A stretch of 64,000 nt of DNA. Origin: Pelagibius sp964472095. GTDB lineage: Bacteria > Pseudomonadota > Alphaproteobacteria > Kiloniellales > Kiloniellaceae. The DNA lies in assembly GCA_964472095.1 (NCBI GenBank), contig CAYYIV010000015.1, positions 1 through 64,000 on the forward strand, given 5' to 3'. Under the pieces are notes generated by a model that saw only the letters and a program-made list of their open reading frames with translations, ran no database searches and had not been told where the DNA came from. Made by a program: the position numbers and the translations under genes. Of the stretch, positions 25,303-34,765 are shown in pieces. The first letter of the stretch is position 1; the number at the start of each line of letters is the position of its first letter.

Positions 25303-25431
25303 ATCCCTGCCTCGAAATGGCCTAGATCCCTTACCCGAATGGGGTGGTGTTGCGGCGCAAAAACGTTAGACTGGGCGGCTGCAACAGAGTATTTGCGAGC
25401 GATTCACCTTCTCATTTCCCGGAGCTTCGCC

Positions 25432-26571
25432 TTGGCGGTCCCCCTGATTCAGCAGCTGCGCGTCGGCGCCTACATCATGAAGCAGCGCCTCCGCGGCAAC
25501 AGCCGCTATCCGCTGGTCCTCATGCTGGAGCCGCTGTTCCGCTGCAATCTGGCCTGCCCGGGCTGTGGCAAGATCGACTATCCCGAGGAGATCCTGAACC
25601 GGCGTCTCTCGGTCGCCGAATGCATCGAGGCGGCGGAGGAGAGCGGCGCCCCGATCGTCTCGATCCCCGGTGGCGAGCCGCTGATCCACAAGGAGATGCC
25701 GGAGATCGTGGCTGAGCTGGTGAAGCGCAAGCGCTTCGTCTACCTCTGCACCAACGCCCTGCTGCTGGAAAAGAAGATCGATCTCTTCAAGCCCAGCAAA
25801 TACCTGACCTTCTCCATCCACCTGGACGGGCTGGAGGAGGAACACGACCGCGCGGTCGACCGCAAGGGCGTCTTCAAGCGCGCGGTCAGGGCCATCGAGC
25901 TGGCGCGCGACCGCGGCTTCCGGGTCAACGTGAACTGCACCCTCTTCAACAACGCCAAGCCCGAAGAGGTCGCCAAGTACCTCGATTTCGCGCGCGATCT
26001 CGGCGTCGAGGGCGTCACCATCTCGCCGGGCTACGCCTACGAGCGCGCGCCTGACCAGGAGCATTTCCTGAGCCGGCGCCAGACCAAGGAGCTGTTCCGC
26101 GACGTCTTCCGCCGCGGCAAGGGGCGTAAGTGGCGCTTTTCCCAGTCCAGCCTCTTTCTCGACTTCCTGGCCGGCAACCAGACCTACGAATGCACGCCGT
26201 GGAGCAATCCGACCCGCAACGTCTTCGGCTGGCAGCGGCCCTGCTACCTGCTGAACGAGGGCTACGCGCCGAGCTTCCAGGCGCTGATGGCTGAGACGGA
26301 GTGGGAGAGCTACGGTACCGGCAACTACGAGAAATGCGCCAACTGCATGGTCCACTGCGGCTATGAGGGCACCGCCGTCGCTGACACCGTGGCCAATCCC
26401 CTGAAGGCCCTGAAGGTGGCGCTGGGCGGCATCGGCACGGAAGGCGAGATGGCTCCGGAGCTCGACCTCAGCCGGCAGCGCCCGGCGGTCTATGCCTTCG
26501 AGGACTTCGTTGTCGAGGCGATGAAGCAGAAGCCGGCCGGCGGGACCGCGTCTTCAGAAGCCGCCGAATAG
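25432..26571 (+). CDS. hpnH: Adenosyl-hopene transferase, radical SAM
   Basis: A 379-residue radical SAM enzyme that adds 5'-deoxyadenosine to hopene, the first step to extended (C35) hopanoids. The cluster motif is 'FRCNLACPGCGKIDYP'; a C-terminal cysteine group follows in 'YEKCANCMVHCGYEG'. I start it at TTG 25432 (LAVPLIQQLRVG), because HpnH proteins begin with AVPL..Q, and GGAG lies eight bases upstream. A frame opening at 25339 adds 31 atypical residues. Its 3' end overlaps the convergent hpnG gene by 18 bases. Confidence 0.93.
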   Translation: MAVPLIQQLRVGAYIMKQRLRGNSRYPLVLMLEPLFRCNLACPGCGKIDYPEEILNRRLSVAECIEAAEESGAPIVSIPGGEPLIHKEMPEIVAELVKRKRFVYLCTNALLLEKKIDLFKPSKYLTFSIHLDGLEEEHDRAVDRKGVFKRAVRAIELARDRGFRVNVNCTLFNNAKPEEVAKYLDFARDLGVEGVTISPGYAYERAPDQEHFLSRRQTKELFRDVFRRGKGRKWRFSQSSLFLDFLAGNQTYECTPWSNPTRNVFGWQRPCYLLNEGYAPSFQALMAETEWESYGTGNYEKCANCMVHCGYEGTAVADTVANPLKALKVALGGIGTEGEMAPELDLSRQRPAVYAFEDFVVEAMKQKPAGGTASSEAAE

Positions 26572-27276
26572 CGCGCCCTTCACCGTTTCCAGCATCCGCA
26601 GGCGGGCCAGCGCCAGCTCGCTCTGGCGTGCCAGCCTGAGCGTGGCCGGAATTTCCGAGGGACGCCGGGCCAGCGCCGCGATGGCACGGCCGATGGCCGG
26701 CCGGCCGTTGGGCTTCACGGCCCTTTCCACCAAGGCTGGCAGGCTGTCCTGCGCCCGGTCAGCGATGGCGCGCACGGCCAGGAAGGGCAGTCCTTCCTCT
26801 GCGGCGATGGCGGCGACGGCGCCGGATTCCATATCGACGGCCAGCGACTCGGTCCTTGCGGCGATGGCGTCCTTGTCGCCCGGCGTGCGCCACAGCCTGC
26901 GGCTGCCAAGGAGCCTGCCGCGGTGGAACGGCAGCTGTGCCGCGCTAAGGGCCGCGCAGAGAGCCTCCTGCCAGCGGGCTTCGCAGGGGTAGAGAACGAG
27001 TTCGTCGTCGGTCACCTCGCGGGCCACCAGCAGGTCGCCGCTGTCCAGCTGCGCATCGGTGGCGCCGGCAATACCGAAGCTCAGCAGCGCCTCGATGCCC
27101 TGGTCGACCATCTGGCGGGTCAGCACGGCGGCGCGGGCGGCGCTGGCGCCGGCGCAGACCACGCGCACCGGTGGGTCGTTGTCGTCGAGCATGGCGGCGG
27201 CGACCACCATTTCCGAGGCGAGCCCGGTCACGACACCGATTCTGGGAGAAGCCGTTGTCTGTGGGCCGGGCGCCAC
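26554..27276 (-). CDS. hpnG: Hopanoid-associated phosphorylase (adenosylhopane nucleosidase-type)
   Basis: A 240-residue member of the nucleoside phosphorylase/MTAN superfamily. HpnG removes adenine from adenosylhopane to give ribosylhopane. Seen: 'IGVVTGLASEMVVAAAM', 'ALLSFGIAGATDAQLDSGDLL', 'AVDMESGAVAAIAAEEGLPFLAVRAIAD' in two parts around the catalytic acid. The start is GTG 27276, only three bases after the shc stop codon, so it is the last gene of the minus-strand hpn set. It converges with and overlaps hpnH, its functional partner, by 18 bases. Confidence 0.87.
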   Translation of the reverse strand: MAPGPQTTASPRIGVVTGLASEMVVAAAMLDDNDPPVRVVCAGASAARAAVLTRQMVDQGIEALLSFGIAGATDAQLDSGDLLVAREVTDDELVLYPCEARWQEALCAALSAAQLPFHRGRLLGSRRLWRTPGDKDAIAARTESLAVDMESGAVAAIAAEEGLPFLAVRAIADRAQDSLPALVERAVKPNGRPAIGRAIAALARRPSEIPATLRLARQSELALARLRMLETVKGALFGGF

Positions 27277-27279
27277 CGG

Positions 27280-29265
27280 CTACATGCCGTAGCTGACGCG
27301 CCGCTCGTTGCTTTGCATCAGGTTGCGGTAGCGGGCCAGGGCCCAGAGGGGGAAGTAGGCGCTGTAGCCGTGGTACTTCAGATAAAACACCCGCGGGAAA
27401 CCATTGCCGGTCCAGTAGTCCTCGACCCAGCGCGCGCCTTCGCGCGGTTGCTGCTGCAGGAAGGCGATGCCGCGGCGCACAGCGTCGCTGTCGACCTCGC
27501 CGGCGGCCATCAGGCCGAGCAGCGCCCAGGCGGTCTGCGAGGCGGTCGAGGCCTTCATCTCGGCGCGCCGCTCGCTCCAGTAGGTGGCGCAGTCTTCGCC
27601 CCAGCCGCCGTCGGGCAGCTGGCGGCCTTCCAGCCAAGCCACCGCCTTGCGGATGTGCGCCGCCGCCATGTCCTCGTCGCAGGCATTGAAGGCGCAGAGC
27701 GCCGACCAGGTGCCGTAGATGTAGTTGACCCCCCAGCGGCCGTACCAGGAGCCGTCCGGCTCCTGCTCACGGCGCAGGTAGTCGAGGCCACGACGCACCA
27801 CGGTATGGTCGCGGCCGTAGCCAAGCTGCGCCAGCATGGAGAGGCAGCGCGCCGAGACGTCCGCTGTCGGCGGGTCGAGCAGCGCGCCGTGGTCGGCAAA
27901 GGGGATGTGGTTGAGGTACTCGAAGGAGTTATCTGCGTCGAAAGCACCCCAACCGCCATTCTTGCTCTGCATGGCGATAATCCATTTGGCCGCGCGCTCC
28001 ATGGCCGGCTTGCTTGCCTCGGAGCCGGCGCGGTCCATCGCCAGCACCACCACCGCGGTGTCGTCGACGTCCGGGTAGTGGGCATTGTTGTACTGGAACG
28101 GCCAGCCACCGATCGGCGCGTCGGCGCGCCGCCAGGCCCAGTCGCCGCGCACCTGGGTGATCTCGCGCTCCAGCAGCCAGTCGAAAGCTTTGGTGAAGGT
28201 GTCGCTGGCGCCGGGCTCGCCGGCTTCCAGCATGGCATGGGCGGCGAGGCAGGTGTCCCAGATCGGCGACAGGCAGGGCTGGCAGGTGACGGTGTCCTCG
28301 TCGCGCCTGAAGAGCAGCCGGTCGATGGCCTCGCGGGTGAGGCGGTAGTCCGGATCTTCCCAGTCGTAGCCGAGCACGTGGAAGGCCATGGCGGCGTTGG
28401 CCATGGCGGGGAAGATGCCGCCTAGGCCGTCCTCGCCGTTGAGGCGCTCTTTCACGAAGTCCATGGCCGCGTTGATCGCCTTCTGGCGCTTGGCGCGCGG
28501 CCTCAGCGGGTCGCTCAGGCGCAGCACCCGGTCGATCCCCGCAAAGATGGCGCCGAGCGGGCTGCCGTTGGCGTTCATCTGGTAGGTCTCGCGCGCCGGA
28601 TCTTCGCGGAACAGCTCGCGGATGGAGACACCGCGCGGATTGGCCGCCTTGGGCTTCTTGTCCATGATGACCAGCAGCGGCGCGATCACTGTGCGCGACC
28701 AGTAGGACACTTTCGAGAGGTGGAAGGGGAACCAGCTCGGCAGCAGCATGATCTCCACAGGCATCTCCGGCACGGCGCGCCAGGGTACCTGGCCGAAGAG
28801 GGCCAGGGCGATGCGGGTGAAGACATTGCTCTGCGCCGCGCCGCCGGCGGCGAGGATGGCCGCGCGGGCGCGCTGCATGTGCGGCGCCTCGGGATCGTCG
28901 CCGGCCAGCTTAAGGGCGTAGTAGGCCTTCACGCTGGCGCTGATGTCGAGATCGCCGTCGTGGAACAGCGGCCAGCCAGCGTGCCGGCCCTGGATGGCGC
29001 GCAGGTGGTTGGCGATCTTGGGCTCGATCTCGCGGAACTGCGGCGTATCGACCTGGCCCAGGAAGTGCTGCAGGAAGATGTATTCCGCCGCGATGGTGGC
29101 ATCGGCTTCCAGCTCGAACAGCCAATGGCCGTCCGGCCGCTGCTCGGCCTTCAGCGCGCCGCGCATCTCCGCGACCAGTGCATCGACGGCATCCAGGTCG
29201 GGAAGCGGGGCGGCGATGGGTACGGAAGAAGCGTTTCGATCTCTGGCTACGGTACTACTGGTCAT
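27280..29265 (-). CDS. shc: Squalene-hopene cyclase
   Basis: A 661-residue class II triterpene cyclase that converts squalene to hopene. The catalytic acid motif is present in 'YPDVDDTAVVVLAMD'. Several QW repeats are visible ('QSKNGGWGAFDADN', 'QEPDGSWYGRWG', 'QLPDGGWGED'), as is the conserved C-terminus 'GNGFPRVFYLKYHGYSAYFP'. The length is normal for the family. Membrane-associated but without true membrane spans. It starts at ATG 29265 after a 171-base gap from hpnE, the only sizeable gap in the hpnB-to-hpnG run, so it may have its own promoter. Confidence 0.96.
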   Translation of the reverse strand: MTSSTVARDRNASSVPIAAPLPDLDAVDALVAEMRGALKAEQRPDGHWLFELEADATIAAEYIFLQHFLGQVDTPQFREIEPKIANHLRAIQGRHAGWPLFHDGDLDISASVKAYYALKLAGDDPEAPHMQRARAAILAAGGAAQSNVFTRIALALFGQVPWRAVPEMPVEIMLLPSWFPFHLSKVSYWSRTVIAPLLVIMDKKPKAANPRGVSIRELFREDPARETYQMNANGSPLGAIFAGIDRVLRLSDPLRPRAKRQKAINAAMDFVKERLNGEDGLGGIFPAMANAAMAFHVLGYDWEDPDYRLTREAIDRLLFRRDEDTVTCQPCLSPIWDTCLAAHAMLEAGEPGASDTFTKAFDWLLEREITQVRGDWAWRRADAPIGGWPFQYNNAHYPDVDDTAVVVLAMDRAGSEASKPAMERAAKWIIAMQSKNGGWGAFDADNSFEYLNHIPFADHGALLDPPTADVSARCLSMLAQLGYGRDHTVVRRGLDYLRREQEPDGSWYGRWGVNYIYGTWSALCAFNACDEDMAAAHIRKAVAWLEGRQLPDGGWGEDCATYWSERRAEMKASTASQTAWALLGLMAAGEVDSDAVRRGIAFLQQQPREGARWVEDYWTGNGFPRVFYLKYHGYSAYFPLWALARYRNLMQSNERRVSYGM

Positions 29266-29436
29266 CTGCTCACAGCCGGCAAGGCCTCATGAAGTGGATG
29301 TTGGATCCCCGTCGACTTTCCTCAGGCGTGTTCTGTCTCCCCCGAGACCCCGCTTTCGAATCAGCGGTTTGGGTAGGAATTTTGACCAAGCATACAGGCT
29401 CTGGCAAGCATGGGAAACCGCGCAATCGGTACGGAC

Positions 29437-30732
29437 TCACGCGCCTGCCAGCAGGGCGGCGGCTGCCGCACCCGAGCGCACGGCCGATTCGATGGTGGCG
29501 GGATAGCCGGTATCGGTCCAGTCGCCGGCCAGGGCGAGGTTGGCCCAGCGGGTGCGCGGGCCGGGCCGCAGGCGCAGGGCAGCCGGGGTCTGGGCCAGGG
29601 TGGCGCGCTTTTCCTTGATGATGCGGGTAGCCGGGCGGCCGGCCGGGTCGAGGCCGAGGGCCCTGGCGGTGTCGCGCCACATCAAGGCGGCGATCTCCTC
29701 CGAGGGGCGCTCGGCGAGCTCTTCGGCGGCGCTGACGGTGAGGCTGACCACGTCGTCGCGCAGGAACAGCCAGTCCGCGGCGCCGCCGACCAGGCCGAGG
29801 ATCGGCAGGTCCGGCGCCAGGATGCGGGCCGGGCGGGCGCCTTCGGGCAACCGGAGGTGGGCGTTGACGATGGGCCGGCTGTCCGTCGGCACCGGCAGGC
29901 CGGGCAGCAGCTCGCCGGCGACCGTCGGCGGCAGCGCCAGGACTACCACCTCGTCCGGCGCCAGGGCGACGCGAGGCTCGCCGAAGTCGAGCCCGGCCAC
30001 CCGGTCGCCCTCGAAGGCGAGGCCGCGCAGCCGGCGGCCGAAGGCGACCGCGCCGCCGCGAGCCCGCAGGGTCTCCAGCGCCGGGTCGACGAAGACGTCG
30101 CTGAGGCCGCGGCGGGCGACGAAGGGGCGGCAGGCTGCAGCTCCCTTGGCAAAGGACTCCCGCACCACCAACCAGAGCAGGCGGGCGGAGGCCTCGCGCG
30201 GATGGGTGTTCAAAGCGGCCACGGTGAGCGGCACCCAAAAGCGATCCCACAGCGGGCCGCGGCCGCCGAGGCAGTCGGCGACGGTGGCGTCCGCCGACGC
30301 CACGGCGAGCTTCCAGGCCGCCAGGTAGTCGAAGGGGCCGGTGCCCGGGATGCGCCGTTGCGCGTTGAAGATCCACCACGGGATCACGCCTGCACTCGGC
30401 ACCACAGTCCAGCTCTCGCCGCTGGCAAGGTCGAGGAAGGGAAAGGCGGCTTGTCTGGGTTGGGTCAGGCGGTCGGCGGCGCCGATCTCCGCGACGAAGG
30501 CCAGCGCCGCGGTGTTGGCGGCCAGCAGCATGTGGTTGCCGTTGTCGATGCTGCGCTCCAGCCTGGCGTCGACATAAGAACGGCAGCGCCCGCCGGCCTG
30601 GGCCGCGGCCTCATAGAGCGTGACCTGAAAACCTTCGGCCGAGAGCCGGAGTGCGGCCGACAGGCCGGCGATGCCGGCGCCGACGACGTGGGCGCGGCGG
30701 TAGACGCCGGGCGGGGAAGCGGTCTCAGGCAT
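29437..30732 (-). CDS. hpnE: Hydroxysqualene dehydroxylase
   Basis: A 431-residue FAD-dependent amine-oxidase-fold protein. The dinucleotide motif is 'HVVGAGIAGLSAALRLSAEG' with the following 'VTLYEAAAQAGGRCRSY'. The C-terminal FAD site is 'LALAGDWTDTGYPATIESAV'. HpnE reduces hydroxysqualene to squalene. Placement directly after hpnD (three bases between genes) confirms the assignment. Confidence 0.92.
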   Translation of the reverse strand: MPETASPPGVYRRAHVVGAGIAGLSAALRLSAEGFQVTLYEAAAQAGGRCRSYVDARLERSIDNGNHMLLAANTAALAFVAEIGAADRLTQPRQAAFPFLDLASGESWTVVPSAGVIPWWIFNAQRRIPGTGPFDYLAAWKLAVASADATVADCLGGRGPLWDRFWVPLTVAALNTHPREASARLLWLVVRESFAKGAAACRPFVARRGLSDVFVDPALETLRARGGAVAFGRRLRGLAFEGDRVAGLDFGEPRVALAPDEVVVLALPPTVAGELLPGLPVPTDSRPIVNAHLRLPEGARPARILAPDLPILGLVGGAADWLFLRDDVVSLTVSAAEELAERPSEEIAALMWRDTARALGLDPAGRPATRIIKEKRATLAQTPAALRLRPGPRTRWANLALAGDWTDTGYPATIESAVRSGAAAAALLAGA

Positions 30733-30735
30733 GGT

Positions 30736-31617
30736 TCAGAGGCCATTCCTGAGCACAATCCAGAGCTTTTCTGCCTTGGGCAGGCGGATCTTCTCGCTCA
30801 TGTCGGCCCAGTCGCGCTGTTGCAGACGGGTCAGCAAGCGGCGGTAGACCGCCAGCATGATGCGCGCCGGGCGCATCGGGCCGCGCCGGCAGCGCGCCAT
30901 CAAGCCTTCGGCCTCGGCGAAGCGTTCCTGCGCCAGGGCGGCGAGGTCGCGGCAGGCGCCGGCGAGGCGCGGGTCGCGCAGCACAGTCGGGGGATCGTCG
31001 GAGTCGATGCCGTGGCGTTGCAGCAGCTCGCGCGGCAGATAGAGGCGGCCGCGCCCGGCATCCTCGGCGACGTCGCGCAGGATGTTGGTGAACTGCAGCG
31101 CGTCGCCCTGGGCGAGGGCGAGGGCCTGCGCCTCCGGCTCCGTCGCACCGAAGGCATGCACCGAGAGCACCCCGACGGCGCCGGCGACGCGGCGGCAGTA
31201 GAGATGAAAGTCGGCCATGGCCGGCGCTCGGATGTCCGCGCGAGCGTCCATCTCCATGCCGTCGATGACGGCGAGGAACTCCTGTTTGGGCAGGGCATAA
31301 TCGTGCACCGGTCCGAGCAGGGCCTGGGTCGTCGGGCGGCTCGGACAGCCGGCGTAGAGGCGGTCGATCTCCTCGCGCCAGGCGGCGAGCGCGCGCAGCT
31401 TTTCGGCCGGGGTGCCGCCCTCGTCGGCGATGTCGTCGACTTCACGGCAGAAGGCGTAGATGGCGTACATGGCTTCGCGTCGCGGCCGCGGCAGCAAGCG
31501 CATGCCCCAGAGGAAGGAGGAACCCGAACGGGTGGCGACGGCGTGCACGTGGGCCCGGGCGGCGGCAACGGTGTCCGCCGGCAGCGCCGCGGTGGGAAGT
31601 GTGGCGGTCGAGGTCAT
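30736..31617 (-). CDS. hpnD: Presqualene diphosphate synthase
   Basis: A 293-residue head-to-head prenyl synthase of the squalene/phytoene synthase family, joining two farnesyl diphosphates to presqualene diphosphate. Both Asp-rich motifs are present: 'AFCREVDDIADE' and 'FTNILRDVAEDAGRGRLYLP'. Its start overlaps the hpnC stop by four bases. Confidence 0.93.
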   Translation of the reverse strand: MTSTATLPTAALPADTVAAARAHVHAVATRSGSSFLWGMRLLPRPRREAMYAIYAFCREVDDIADEGGTPAEKLRALAAWREEIDRLYAGCPSRPTTQALLGPVHDYALPKQEFLAVIDGMEMDARADIRAPAMADFHLYCRRVAGAVGVLSVHAFGATEPEAQALALAQGDALQFTNILRDVAEDAGRGRLYLPRELLQRHGIDSDDPPTVLRDPRLAGACRDLAALAQERFAEAEGLMARCRRGPMRPARIMLAVYRRLLTRLQQRDWADMSEKIRLPKAEKLWIVLRNGL

Positions 31618-32498
31618 CCGCGCTGGCCAGCCGTCTGGTGGCGGCCGAAGAGGCGGCCGAACTGCACGCTGCAGGTTCCCTTCAAGCCGGAGATGAGGAA
31701 ATCTCCGCGGCTGAGCGCGACACGGCCGGCCAGAGGGTCGCCGGCGCGCAGGCGCGCCGACAGGCGGCGTGCCAGTTGCACGATCACCGCCGACTCCATG
31801 GCAAGGCGCGACGAGCGCAGTTGGCCGGGCAGCAGCCCGGCCTGCTCAATGAGACGGTCGACGCCGTCGAGGCAGCGGTCGAGCAGGCGGCGGAAGCCCG
31901 GCGGACTGGTGTCGCCGTCCAACACGGTGACGTCGAGGCCCTCGGCGCGGAGCCATTCCAACGGCAGGTAGACCCGGTCGAGATTGTGGAAGTCATCCTG
32001 GCAGTCCTGCAGGTGGTTGAGGATCTGGAGGGCGGTGCAGAGCGCATCGGAGGCGGGGTAGCCGGCGGGGTCCTCGCCGTGCAGATCGAGCAGGTAGCGC
32101 CCCACCGGGTTGGCCGAGAGGCGGCAGTACCCCAGCAGTTCGCCCCAGTCGGCATAGCGCAGTTTCACGGCGTCCTGCTTGAAGGCAGCGATCAGGTCGG
32201 TTCCGCGGACCGCCGGCACGGCGGTGGCCGCCAGGCTCTCGCGCAGGCGAGTCGCCTTCTCCAGGCCGGCGCCGGCAGCCGCCGGGTCGATGAGGGCCGC
32301 TTCGAAGGCGCAGAGGCGGGCGATCTTGTCCGCGGCGGCCAGCGCCGGATTGTCGGCGATGTCGTCGATGGCGCGGGCAAAAGCATAGTAGGTCGCCACG
32401 TGCGGACGCAGTGCGGCCGGCAGCAGCCAGGAGCCGACCGGGAAATTCTCGTCCGCCGCGCCCTTGCCCGACGGGGTCTCGACCTTGGTGTCAGTCAT
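31614..32498 (-). CDS. hpnC: Hydroxysqualene synthase
   Basis: A 294-residue squalene/phytoene-synthase-fold protein. Motif I is 'AFARAIDDIADN'; motif II is the altered 'LNHLQDCQDDFHNLDRVYLP', typical of HpnC, which turns presqualene diphosphate into hydroxysqualene. ATG 32498 is preferred to an in-frame TTG at 32507. With hpnD and hpnE it forms the three-enzyme bacterial route to squalene, replacing a single squalene synthase. Confidence 0.93.
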   Translation of the reverse strand: MTDTKVETPSGKGAADENFPVGSWLLPAALRPHVATYYAFARAIDDIADNPALAAADKIARLCAFEAALIDPAAAGAGLEKATRLRESLAATAVPAVRGTDLIAAFKQDAVKLRYADWGELLGYCRLSANPVGRYLLDLHGEDPAGYPASDALCTALQILNHLQDCQDDFHNLDRVYLPLEWLRAEGLDVTVLDGDTSPPGFRRLLDRCLDGVDRLIEQAGLLPGQLRSSRLAMESAVIVQLARRLSARLRAGDPLAGRVALSRGDFLISGLKGTCSVQFGRLFGRHQTAGQRG

Positions 32499-32532
32499 CG
32501 GCCTCAATCATAGACGGGGGGCAGAGCGACAC

Positions 32533-33750
32533 CTAGCCCACATGCCTGTCCTGCACCCGTCCTTTCCATTGTCCGCCCCGGCCGCGCCAGTGGCGCCAGG
32601 CGGAATCGAAAGTCATGGCGCTGTATAGGGCAGCGGCCAGCGGCAGCAAAGGCGCAAGCCAGGGTGATTGTCCATAGAGCCTCAGGGTCGGCAGCAGGGA
32701 AAGGCTCATCAGCAGCCAGACCAGGGCGCCGAGCGCCGCAGGCAGGGCCTGCTGGTGCCAGGGGTAGGCGAGCAGCAGCAGCGGCGGCACCAGGTAGGTG
32801 AGAAGCATGCCGAGGAGCGTGCCGGCAAGCAGCAGCGGCTGATGGCGCAGCTGGTTGTAGGCGCTGCGTGCCACCATGTCCCAGATCACGCCGAGCCCGC
32901 TGTAGGGCCGGATGGAGCGCGCCTCGGTGCCGAGGCCGATCCAGATCCCCTGGCTGCCGGCCGGTCGGCTCGCCTTCACGGCGCCGGCCAGAGTGCAGTC
33001 GTCGATGAGGGCGTCGCGGATCGCCGTGATGCCGCCGATGCGCGAGAGCGCCCGATGGCGCAGCAGCACGCAGCCGCCGGCCGCCGCCGCCGTTGCCTTG
33101 GCCGGATCCTTCACCCAGGCAAAGGGATAGAGCTTCTGGAAGAAGTAGATGAAGGGCGGGATCAGCAGGCGCTCCCAGAAACTCTCGCAGCGCAGGGCCA
33201 CCATCAGGGAGACCAGCTCGCGGCTCTCGCTTTCCGCCTTGGCGACCAGGCGCCGCAGGGCGTCGGGCGGCTGGCTGATGTCGGCATCGCTGAACCAGAA
33301 GAAGTCGGTCTCCGCGCTGGCCAGCTGGGTGCCCTGCTGCAGCGCCCAGAGCTTGCCCGTCCAGCCCGGCGGGAGCGCGGCGGAGGAAACCAGTCGGAAG
33401 CGTTGCGGAGTCTCGCAGCCGGCTGCCGCCGCGCGGGCCCGTTCGGCCGTCGCATCCTCGCTATGGTCGTCGACCAGGATCACCGTCAGCGATCCGGGAT
33501 AGTCCTGGGCCAGCAGCGAGGCGAGGCTCTCGCCGACGACCTCCGCCTCGTTGCGCGCCGGTACCACCGCCGTCACCGCCGGCCAGGTCCCGGGAGCGCC
33601 GCAAGGTCCCTCGAGGCGCTCGGCCGAACGCCAGAAGCCGCCGCGGAAGGCCAGCAGGTAGAACCAGATCAGCAGCGGGAGCAGGGCGACCGCGAGGAGG
33701 ATCGTCGGCAAGGGCAGGGCTCGTCTTTCGGGCAGCCGGTCTTGCGCCAC
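32533..33750 (-). CDS. hpnB: Hopene-associated glycosyltransferase
   Basis: A 405-residue membrane-bound family 2 glycosyltransferase. A hydrophobic N-terminal helix ('ILLAVALLPLLIWFYLLAF') precedes the GT-A domain with 'AVVPARNEAEVVGESLASLL', 'ILVDDHSEDATAERA' and the metal site 'FWFSDADISQPPDAL'. Several C-terminal membrane helices follow. HpnB family members sit at the head of hpnBCDEFG sets, as here, and are presumed to glycosylate hopanoids. Catalytic role is family inference. Confidence 0.88.
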   Translation of the reverse strand: MAQDRLPERRALPLPTILLAVALLPLLIWFYLLAFRGGFWRSAERLEGPCGAPGTWPAVTAVVPARNEAEVVGESLASLLAQDYPGSLTVILVDDHSEDATAERARAAAAGCETPQRFRLVSSAALPPGWTGKLWALQQGTQLASAETDFFWFSDADISQPPDALRRLVAKAESESRELVSLMVALRCESFWERLLIPPFIYFFQKLYPFAWVKDPAKATAAAAGGCVLLRHRALSRIGGITAIRDALIDDCTLAGAVKASRPAGSQGIWIGLGTEARSIRPYSGLGVIWDMVARSAYNQLRHQPLLLAGTLLGMLLTYLVPPLLLLAYPWHQQALPAALGALVWLLMSLSLLPTLRLYGQSPWLAPLLPLAAALYSAMTFDSAWRHWRGRGGQWKGRVQDRHVG

Positions 33751-33794
33751 TTATCGGCAGATTTCCCGGCCTGTGCAAGCCGGGCCGCGGCGCC

Positions 33795-34292
33795 TCACGG
33801 ACTGCGTCTGGAATTGACGTTCAGCGAAATCATGCGATCGAGCGTCGTTCCGTCGCCGGACAGCGGCAGGCAGAGGGCCTCGATGTCGACGAAGGGCCGC
33901 CGCTCGGACGCCGACTCGGGCCAGTAGGCATAGGTGGGCGTGGCATGGGCGAGGCAGCGGTCGAAGAGCTGCTTGCATCTGTTGCGCACCAGGCTCGGGA
34001 CCTTGGCGGTCATCAGAGTGCGGCCGGTCTGTTCGCCATAGCTGCCGACGAGCCGCTGGCCGAAGAGGCGGAAATAGTAGTCGCTGCCGCCCTCCATCAC
34101 GTCGACCATCAGGATGTAGGGCCAGAGCGCTACGATCTCTTCCGGCACCAGGGCTTCTCGCCGGGGAAACTGGGCCTCGCCCCTGATCGCGTGCCAATAG
34201 GCCAGGGCCTCATCCAGGGTCGGCGACAGGAAGCGCATTCCGTCGGCCTCCACCGGGCCGACCGGCTGGCCCCGATCCCTTTGTGCGATCAA
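33795..34292 (-). CDS. PAS domain protein, PAS_5 (PF07310-like) family
   Basis: A 165-residue single-domain protein. The pattern 'LDEALAYWHAIRGEAQFPRREAL' then 'ALWPYILMVDVMEGGSDYYFRLFGQRLVGSYGEQTG' (shown in parts) is the hallmark of the alphaproteobacterial PAS_5 family, cytoplasmic sensors without an output domain. The start is TTG 34292, with GAGAGG six bases upstream; an ATG at 34238 is the alternative. It lies downstream of hpnB with no shared strand break, but a role with hopanoids is not supported. A second member lies at 44787. Confidence 0.75.
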   Translation of the reverse strand: MIAQRDRGQPVGPVEADGMRFLSPTLDEALAYWHAIRGEAQFPRREALVPEEIVALWPYILMVDVMEGGSDYYFRLFGQRLVGSYGEQTGRTLMTAKVPSLVRNRCKQLFDRCLAHATPTYAYWPESASERRPFVDIEALCLPLSGDGTTLDRMISLNVNSRRSP

Positions 34293-34765
34293 TTGAAGCC
34301 TCTCGCCCTTATCGGAAATCTCTCGAATCGTCCTGGACCTGTTCAGTCAGGCAACGTGGCCTGCGCGGGGTTGAATAGCATGATGGCATCAACAGCAGAA
34401 ACAATACCTCCAGCCGGGCCCGCTGGGGTCGGCCGGTCTGCGGGAATCGGAGACTCAACCTGCGTCGGGTACCGCGTGCGGCAGCCGTTGGGGCAAGACC
34501 GGCAGGAACGATGTCGTTCCATGTGGGCGCAAATGGTTCCCCCGATGCTGAGGCAAAAATGCATAGAGCGCGGCGAGCAACGGCTCGTCCGCCGATCCTG
34601 TGGAATTCATGCTTTCCGCCCCCAAGGCCGCGGTCCCTGATTCGGCGCCGCGACGGACGATCCCCTGCTCCGGATCCAATAACTACGTGCTTGCAATGAA
34701 TTACATTAAATAAGCGAAGAGCTCCCACACTCTCCCGCGCTCAGGTTAGCACCAGTGCGGATTGA
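34293..34765. other. Intergenic region, no gene supported
   Basis: A 473-base stretch between the PAS_5 gene and the HD-domain gene, both on the minus strand. Several short frames cross it on both strands, but none has a good ribosome binding site or protein-like composition. An AT-rich patch lies at about 34678-34715. I see no RNA gene or repeat. Confidence 0.5.

Noticed and set aside
34309..34728. Short frames in the PAS_5/HD-domain intergenic region
   Set aside because: Several overlapping frames on both strands are equally open, none has a ribosome binding site or recognisable domain.
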